Positions 44,181 through 49,523 of a DNA stretch of 49,523 nucleotides are shown one piece after another. Each line of letters starts with the position of its first letter. The first letter of the stretch is position 1. A model generated the notes under the pieces. That model had not been told where the DNA came from. It saw only the letters and a list, made by a program, of their open reading frames with translations, and did not search any database. Both the position numbers and the translations under genes were made by a program. Location: contig NW_003137056.1 of assembly GCF_000003605.2 (NCBI RefSeq), positions 1 to 49,523 of the forward strand, written 5' to 3'. Source of the DNA: Saccoglossus kowalevskii (taxonomy: Eukaryota > Hemichordata > Enteropneusta > Harrimaniidae).

Positions 44181-46080
44181 CAAAAGACTTAGCGGTCAGG
44201 TTAGTGTTTGTGATGTAAAACAAAAGAGTTAGCGGTCAGGTTAGTGACATAAACAAAAGAGTTAGCGGTCAGGTTAGTGTTTGTGACGTAAAACAAAAGA
44301 GTTAGCGGTCAGGTTAGTGTTTGTGACGTAAAACAAAAGAGTTAGCGGTCAGGTTAGTGTTTGTGACGTAAAACAAAAGAGTTAGCGGTCAGGTTAGTGT
44401 TTGTGACGTAAAACAAAAGAGTTAGCGGTCAGGTTAGTGTTTGTGACGTAAAACAAAAGAGTTAGCGGTCAGGTTAGTGACGTAAAACAAAAGAGTTAGC
44501 GGTCAGGTTAGTGTTTGTGACGTAAAACAAAAGAGTTAGCGGTCAGGTTAGTGTTTGTGACGTAAAACAAGAGTTAGCGGTCAGGTTAGTGTTTGTGACG
44601 TAAAACAAAAGAGTTAGCGGTCAGGTTAGTGACGTAAAACAAAAAAGTTAGTGGTCAGGTTAGTGTTTGTGATGTAAAACAAAAGAGTTAGCGGTCAGGT
44701 TAGTGTTTGTGACGTAAAACAAAAGAGTTAGCGGTCAGGTTAGTGTTTGTGACGTAAAACAAGAGTTAGCGGTCAGGTTAGTGTTTGTGACGTAAAACAA
44801 AAGAGTTAGCGGTCAGGTTAGGGTTTGTGACGTAAAACAAAAGAGTTAGCGATCAGGTTAGTGTTTGTGACGTAAAACAAAAGATTTAGCGGTCAGGTTA
44901 GTGACGTAAAATAAAAGAGTTAGCGGTCAGGTTAGTGTTTGTGACGTAAAACAAGAGTTAGCGGTCAGGTTAGTGTTTGTGACATAAAACAAAAGAGTTA
45001 GCGGTCAGGTTAGGGTTTGTGACGTAAAACAAAAGAGTTAGCGGTCAGGTTAGTGACGTAAACAAAAGAGTTAGCGGTCAGGTTAGTGTTTGTGACGTAA
45101 AACAAAAGAGTTAGCGGTCAGGTTAGTGTTTGTGACGTATAACAAGAGTTAGCGGTCAGGTTAGTGTTTGTGACGTAAAACAAAAGAGTTAGCGGTCAGG
45201 TTAGTGTTTGTGATGTAAAACAAAAGAGTTAGCGGTCAGGTTAGTGTTTGTGACGTAAAACAAAAGAGTTAGCGGTCAGGTTAGTGTTTGTGACGTAAAA
45301 CAAAAGAGTTAGCGGTCAGGTTAGTGTTTGTGACGTAAAACAAAAGAGTTAGCGGTCAGGTTAGTGACGTAAAACAAAAGAGTTAGCGGTCAGGTTAGTG
45401 TTTGTGACGTAAAACAAAAGAGTTAGCGGTCAGGTTAGTGTTTGTGACGTAAAACAAAAGAATTAGCGGTCAGGTTTGTGTTTGTGACGTAAAACAAAAG
45501 AGTTAGCGGTCAGGTTAGTGACGTAAGACAAAAAAGTTAGCGGTCAGGTTAGTGTTTGTGACGTAAAACAAGAGTTAGCGGTCAGGTTAGTGTTTGTGAT
45601 GTAAAATAAAAGAGTTAGCGGTCAGGTTAGTGACGTAAAACAAAAAAGTTAGCGGTCAGGTTAGTGTTTGTGATGTAAAACAAAAGAGTTAGCGGTCAGG
45701 TTAGTGTTTGTGACGTAAAACAAAAGAGTTAGCGGTCAGGTTAGTGTTTGTGACGTAAAACAAAAGAGTTAGCGGTCAGGTTAGGGTTTGTGACGTAAAA
45801 CAAAAGAGTTAGCGGTCAGGTTAGTGTTTGTGACGTAAAACAAAAGAGTTAGCGGTCAGGTTAGTGTTTGTGACGTAAAACAAAAGAGTTAGCGGTCAGG
45901 TTAGTGTTTGTGACGTAAAACAAAAGAGTTAGCGATCAGGTTAGTGTTTGTGACGTAAAACAAAAGAGTTAGCAGTCAGGTTAGTGTTTGTGACGTAAAA
46001 CAAAAGAGTTAGCGGTCAGGTTAGGGTTTGTGACGTAAAACAAAAGAGTTAGCGGTCAGGTTAGTGTTTGTGACGTAAAA
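44181..46080 (+). repeat. Block shared with 13130-13560 and mixed cassettes
   Basis: 44629-45050 (Sa with GTGG, T, C, R, C, G/A, C with GATTTAGCGG, Su, R, D, G) matches 13130-13560 at 31,499 bp offset (AAAGATTTAG 13381/44880, GACATA 13482/44981). Later parts hold a T and canonical run, an F near 45462, Sg-R-Tu-Sa-T-C-C-G, one A and one GCAG monomer. Confidence 0.87.
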
Positions 46081-47200
46081 CAAAAGAGCGGTCAGGTTAG
46101 TGTTTGTGACGTAAAACAAAAGAGTTAGCGGTCAGGTTAGTGTTTGTGACGTAAAACAAAAGAGTTAGCGGTCAGGTTAGTGTTTGTGACGTAAAATAAA
46201 AGAGTTAGCGGTCAGGTTAGTGTTTGTGACGTAAAACAAAAGAGTTAGCGGTCAGGTTAGTGACGTAAAACAAAAGAGTTAGCGGTCAGGTTAGTGACGC
46301 AAGACAAAAAAGTTAGCGGTCAGGTTAGTGTTTGTGACGTAAAACAAAAGAGTTAGCGGTCAGGTTAGTGTTTGTGATGTAAAACAAAAGAGTTAGCGGT
46401 CAGGTTAGTGACATAAAACAAAAAAGTTAGCGGTCAGGTTAGTGTTTGTGATGTAAAACAAAAGAGTTAGCGGTCAGGTTAGTGTTTGTGACGTAAAACA
46501 AAAGAGTTAGCGGTCAGGTTAGTGTTTGTGACGTAAAACAAGAGTTAGCGATCAGGTTAGTGTTTGTGACGTAAAACAAAAGAGTTAGCGGTCAGGTTAG
46601 GGTTTGTGACGTAAAACAAAAGAGTTAGCGATCAGGTTAGTGTTTGTGACGTAAAACAAAAGAGTTAGCGGTCAGGTTAGTGACGTAAAATAAAAGAGTT
46701 AGCGGTCAGGTTAGTGTTTGTGACGTAAAACAAAAGAGTTAGCGGTCAGGTTAGTGTTTGTGACGTAAAACAAAAGAGTTAGCGGTCAGGTTAGTGTTTG
46801 TGATGTAAAACAAAAGAGTTAGCGGTCAGGTTAGTGTTTGTGATGTAAAACAAAAGAGTTAGCGGTCAGGTTAGTGTTTGTGACGTAAAACAAAAGAGTT
46901 AGCGGTCAGGTTAGTGTTTGTGACGTAAAACAAAAGAGTTAGCGGTCAGGTTAGTGTTTGTGACGTAAAACAAAAGAGTTAGCGGTCAGGTTAGTGTTTG
47001 TGACGTAAAACAAAAGAGTTAGCGGTCAGGTTAGTGTTTGTGACATAAAACAAAAGAGTTAGCGGTCAGGTTAGTGTTTGTGACGTGAAACAAAAGAGTT
47101 AGCGGTCAGGTTAGTGTTTGTGACGTAAAACAAAAGAGTTAGCGGTCAGGTTAGTGACGTAAAACAAAAGAGTTAGCGGTCAGGTTAGTGTTTGTGACGT
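46081..47200 (+). repeat. Copy of 35859-36330, then T-T-C4-D-E block
   Basis: N (46081) to the short GACATAAAAC monomer (46410) repeats 35859-36188 at 10,222 bp offset, including the rare GACGCAAGAC (46296). R(A)-C-G-A-C-Su follow, then T, T, four C, D (near 47042), E (near 47084), C, S as in the block that ends near 21640. Confidence 0.87.
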
Positions 47201-48660
47201 AAAACAAAAGAGTTAGCGGTCAGGTTAGTGACGTAAAATAAAAGAGTTAGCGGTCAGGTTAGTGTTTGTGACGTAAAACAAGAGTTAGCGGTCAGGTTAG
47301 TGTTTGTGATGTAAAATAAAAGAGTTAGCGGTCAGGTTAGTGACGTAAAACAAAAAAGTTAGCGGTCAGGTTAGTGTTTGTGATGTAAAACAAAAGAGTT
47401 AGCGGTCAGGTTAGTGTTTTGTGACGTAAAACAAAAGAGTTAGCGGTCAGGTTAGTGTTTGTGACGTAAAACAAGAGTTAGCGGTCAGGTTAGTGTTTGT
47501 GACGTAAAACAAAAGAGTTAGCGGTCAGGTTAGGGTTTGTGACGTAAAACAAAAGAGTTAGCGATCAGGTTAGTGTTTGTGACGTAAAACAAAAGAGTTA
47601 GCGGTCAGGTTAGGGTTTGTGACGTAAAACAAAAGAGTTAGCGGTCAGGTTAGTGTTTGTGACGTAAAACAAAAGAGTTAGCGGTCAGGTTAGTGTTTGT
47701 GACGTAAAACAAAAGAGTTAGCGGTCAGGTTAGTGTTTGTGACGTAAAACAAAAGAGTTAGCGGTCAGGTTAGTGTTTGTGATGTAAAACAAAAGAGTTA
47801 GCGGTCAGGTTAGTGTTTGTGACGTAAAACAAAAGAGTTAGCGGTCAGGTTAGTGTTTGTGACGTAAAACAAGAGTTAGCGGTCAGGTTAGTGTTTGTGA
47901 CGTAAAACAAAAGAGTTAGCGGTCAGGTTAGGGTTTGTGACGTAAAACAAAAGAGTTAGCGATCAGGTTAGTGTTTGTGACGTAAAACAAAAGAGTTAGC
48001 GGTCAGGTTAGTGACGTAAAATAAAAGAGTTAGCGGTCAGGTTAGTGTTTGTGACGTAAAACAAGAGTTAGCGGTCAGGTTAGTGTTTGTGACGTAAAAC
48101 AAAAGAGTTAGCGGTCAGGTTAGTGTTTGTGACGTAAAACAAAAGAGTTAGCGGTCAGGTTAGTGTTTGTGATGTAAAACAAAAGAGTTAGCGGTCAGGT
48201 TAGTGTTTGTGACGTAAAACAAAAGAGTTAGCGGTCAGGTTAGTGTTTGTGACGTAAAACAAGAGTTAGCGGTCAGGTTAGTGTTTGTGACGTAAAACAA
48301 AAGAGTTAGCGGTCAGGTTAGGGTTTGTGACGTAAAACAAAAGAGTTAGCGATCAGGTTAGTGTTTGTGACGTAAAACAAAAGAGTTAGCGGTCAGGTTA
48401 GTGACGTAAAATAAAAGAGTTAGCGGTCAGGTTAGTGTTTGTGACGTAAAACAAGAGTTAGCGGTCAGGTTAGTGTTTGTGACGTAAAACAAAAGAGTTA
48501 GCGGTCAGGTTAGTGTTTGTGACGTAAAACAAAAGAGTTAGTGGTCAGGTTAGGGTTTGTGACGTAAAACAAAAGAGTTAGCGATCAGGTTAGTGTTTGT
48601 GACGTAAAACAAAAGAGTTAGCGGTCAGGTTAGTGATGTAAAACAAAAGAGTTAGCGGTC
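47201..48660 (+). repeat. 390-bp ten-monomer higher-order repeat
   Basis: Su-R-Tu-Sa-T-C-R-C-G-A opens the segment. From 47774 the ten-monomer unit T-C-R-C-G-A-C-Su-R-C (seven 40-bp, two 38-bp and one 34-bp monomers by my reading) recurs at 48164, exactly 390 bp later. Part of this series also matches 33731 onward at 14,043 bp offset. GTGG (near 48541), G, A, C, St end it as in the 34101 and 42515 copies. Confidence 0.87.
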
Positions 48661-49523
48661 AGGTTAGTGTTTGTGATGTAAAACAAAAGAGTTAGCGGTC
48701 AGGTTAGTGTTTGTGACGTAAAACAAAAGAGTTAGCGGTCAGGTTAGTGTTTGTGACGTAAAACAAGAGTTAGCGGTCAGGTTAGTGTTTGTGATGTAAA
48801 ATAAAAGAGTTAGCGGTCAGGTTAGTGTTTGTGATGTAAAACTAAAGAGCTAGCGGTCAGCTGAGTGTTTGTGACGTAAAACAAAAGAGTTAGCGGTCAG
48901 GTTAGTGTTTGTGACGTAAAAACAAGAGTTAGCGGTCAGGTTAGTGTTTGTGACGTAAAACAAAAGAGTTAGCGCTCAGGTTAGGGTTTGTGACATAAAA
49001 CAAAAGAGTTAGCGCTCAGGTTAGTGTTTGTGATGTAAAACAAAAGAGTTAGCGGTCAGGTTAGGGTTTGTGACATAAAACAAAAGAGTTAGCGATCAGG
49101 TTAGTGTTTGTGACGTAAAACAAAAGAGTTAGCGGTCAGGTTAGTGATGTAAAATAAAAGAGTTAGCGGTCAGGTTAGTGTTTGTGACGTAAAACAAGAG
49201 TTAGTGGTCAGGTTAGTGTTTGTGATGTAAAATAAAAGAGTTAGCGGTCAGGTTAGTGACGTAAAACAAAAAAGGTAGCGGTCAGGTTAGTGTTTGTGAC
49301 GTAAAACAAAACAGTTAGCGGTCAGGTTAGTGTTTGTGACGTAAAACAAAAGAATTAGCGGTCAGGTTTGTGTTTGTGACGTAAAACAAAAGAGTTAGCG
49401 GTCAGGTTAGTGTTTGTGACGTAAAACAAAAGAGTTAGCGGTCAGGTTAGTGTTTGTGACGTAAAACAAAAGAGTTAGCGGTCAGGTTAGTGACGTAAAA
49501 CAAAAGAGTTAGCGGTCAGGTTG
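48661..49523 (+). repeat. Right-end segment, array continues
   Basis: R, Tu, T with AACTAAAGAGC (48840), C, R with one extra A, C and G with GCGCTC, T, G/D/A, C, St with AAAATAAAAG, R(GTGG), Tu and Sa with AAAAGGTAGC (49270) match the 30290 block. An F monomer (near 49353) and canonical units follow. The window ends inside a monomer with GGTTG, so no array boundary is seen on the right. Confidence 0.87.

Larger units (their letters stand above)
1..49523 (+). repeat. 40-bp satellite array filling the window
   Basis: A 40-bp monomer (clean copy 2038-2077) is repeated head to tail with no inverted copy seen. It has three parts: GTTAGTGTTTGTGA (1-14), CGTAAAACAAAAGAG (15-29) and TTAGCGGTCAG (30-40). 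The consensus is 40% GC with 12 G against 4 C on the + strand, and it has two CpG sites (15-16, 34-35). Length variants of 38, 36 and 34 bp are interspersed. Stop codons fall in all three frames of each strand in every monomer, so no long ORF can exist. The nested cassettes are typical of eukaryotic satellite DNA evolving by unequal exchange. I do not recognise the family, and the genomic location (centromere, subtelomere, sex or B chromosome) is not determinable here. Confidence 0.98.

Noticed and set aside
1172-49070. Telomere-like TTAGGGTTT in G-type monomers
   Set aside because: It is a single T-to-G change from the monomer's own TTAGTGTTT and never occurs in tandem, so it is not an interstitial telomere.
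1-49523. Bacterial iteron origin or plasmid repeat region
   Set aside because: More than a thousand copies over 49.5 kb with nested higher-order cassettes and no replication gene is far outside iteron arrays.

Overview
The whole window is one tandem satellite array. A 40-bp monomer (clean copy at 2038-2077) repeats head to tail on one strand from the first bases to the last, roughly 1,250-1,290 copies. I found no protein gene, RNA gene, transposon or unique-sequence island. Both window ends lie inside repeat sequence, so neither array boundary is proven. The left end is degenerate; the right end stops mid-monomer.

The organism is almost certainly a eukaryote, because about 50 kb of gene-free satellite with nested higher-order structure is eukaryotic heterochromatin (centromeric, pericentromeric, subtelomeric, or sex/B chromosome). 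The commonest substitutions are C-to-T or G-to-A changes at the two CpG sites of the monomer, which suggests CpG methylation. The lineage cannot be named: I do not recognise this monomer from any described satellite family.

Monomer codes used below, with position 1 = G of GTTAG: C = canonical 40 bp; T = GATGT instead of GACGT; D = GACATAAAAC; E = GACGTGAAAC; u added = AAAATAAAAG; G = TTAGGGTTTG; A = GCGATC; F = linked pair AGAATTAGCGG then GGTTTGTG; R = 38 bp, two A lost (AAAACAAGAG); N = 36 bp, four bases lost (AAAAGAGCGG); S = 34 bp, GTGTTT lost; Sa = S with AAAAAAG; Sg = S with GTAAGAC; St = S with GATGT.

Layout: a degenerate left end (1-250); a divergent patch (440-735); a tandem 741-bp duplication (720-2200); then a mosaic of cassettes interrupted by divergent patches (3237-3640, 13901-14200, 14550-14990, 43905-44180) and by indel-rich patches that look like low-quality consensus (7021-7400, 17227-17380, 21659-21780, 25111-25345, 43045-43225). 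Between these, multi-monomer cassettes recur with exactly constant offsets: 384 and 390 bp (10-mers), 690, 741, 892, 1,016, 1,380, 1,561, 3,232, 5,656, 7,461, 8,414/8,665, 10,222, 11,548, 17,637, 28,241 and 31,499 bp. The array therefore grew by many overlapping segmental duplications and unequal exchanges, not by amplifying one uniform higher-order unit.

There is no gene cooperation to describe. The plausible roles are structural or RNA-level. Every monomer has stop codons in all six frames, a strong G-over-C strand bias, a splice-donor-like CAG/GTTAGT junction and a CRE-like TGACGTAA. One variant class also creates an AATAAA hexamer. Any function is inference.
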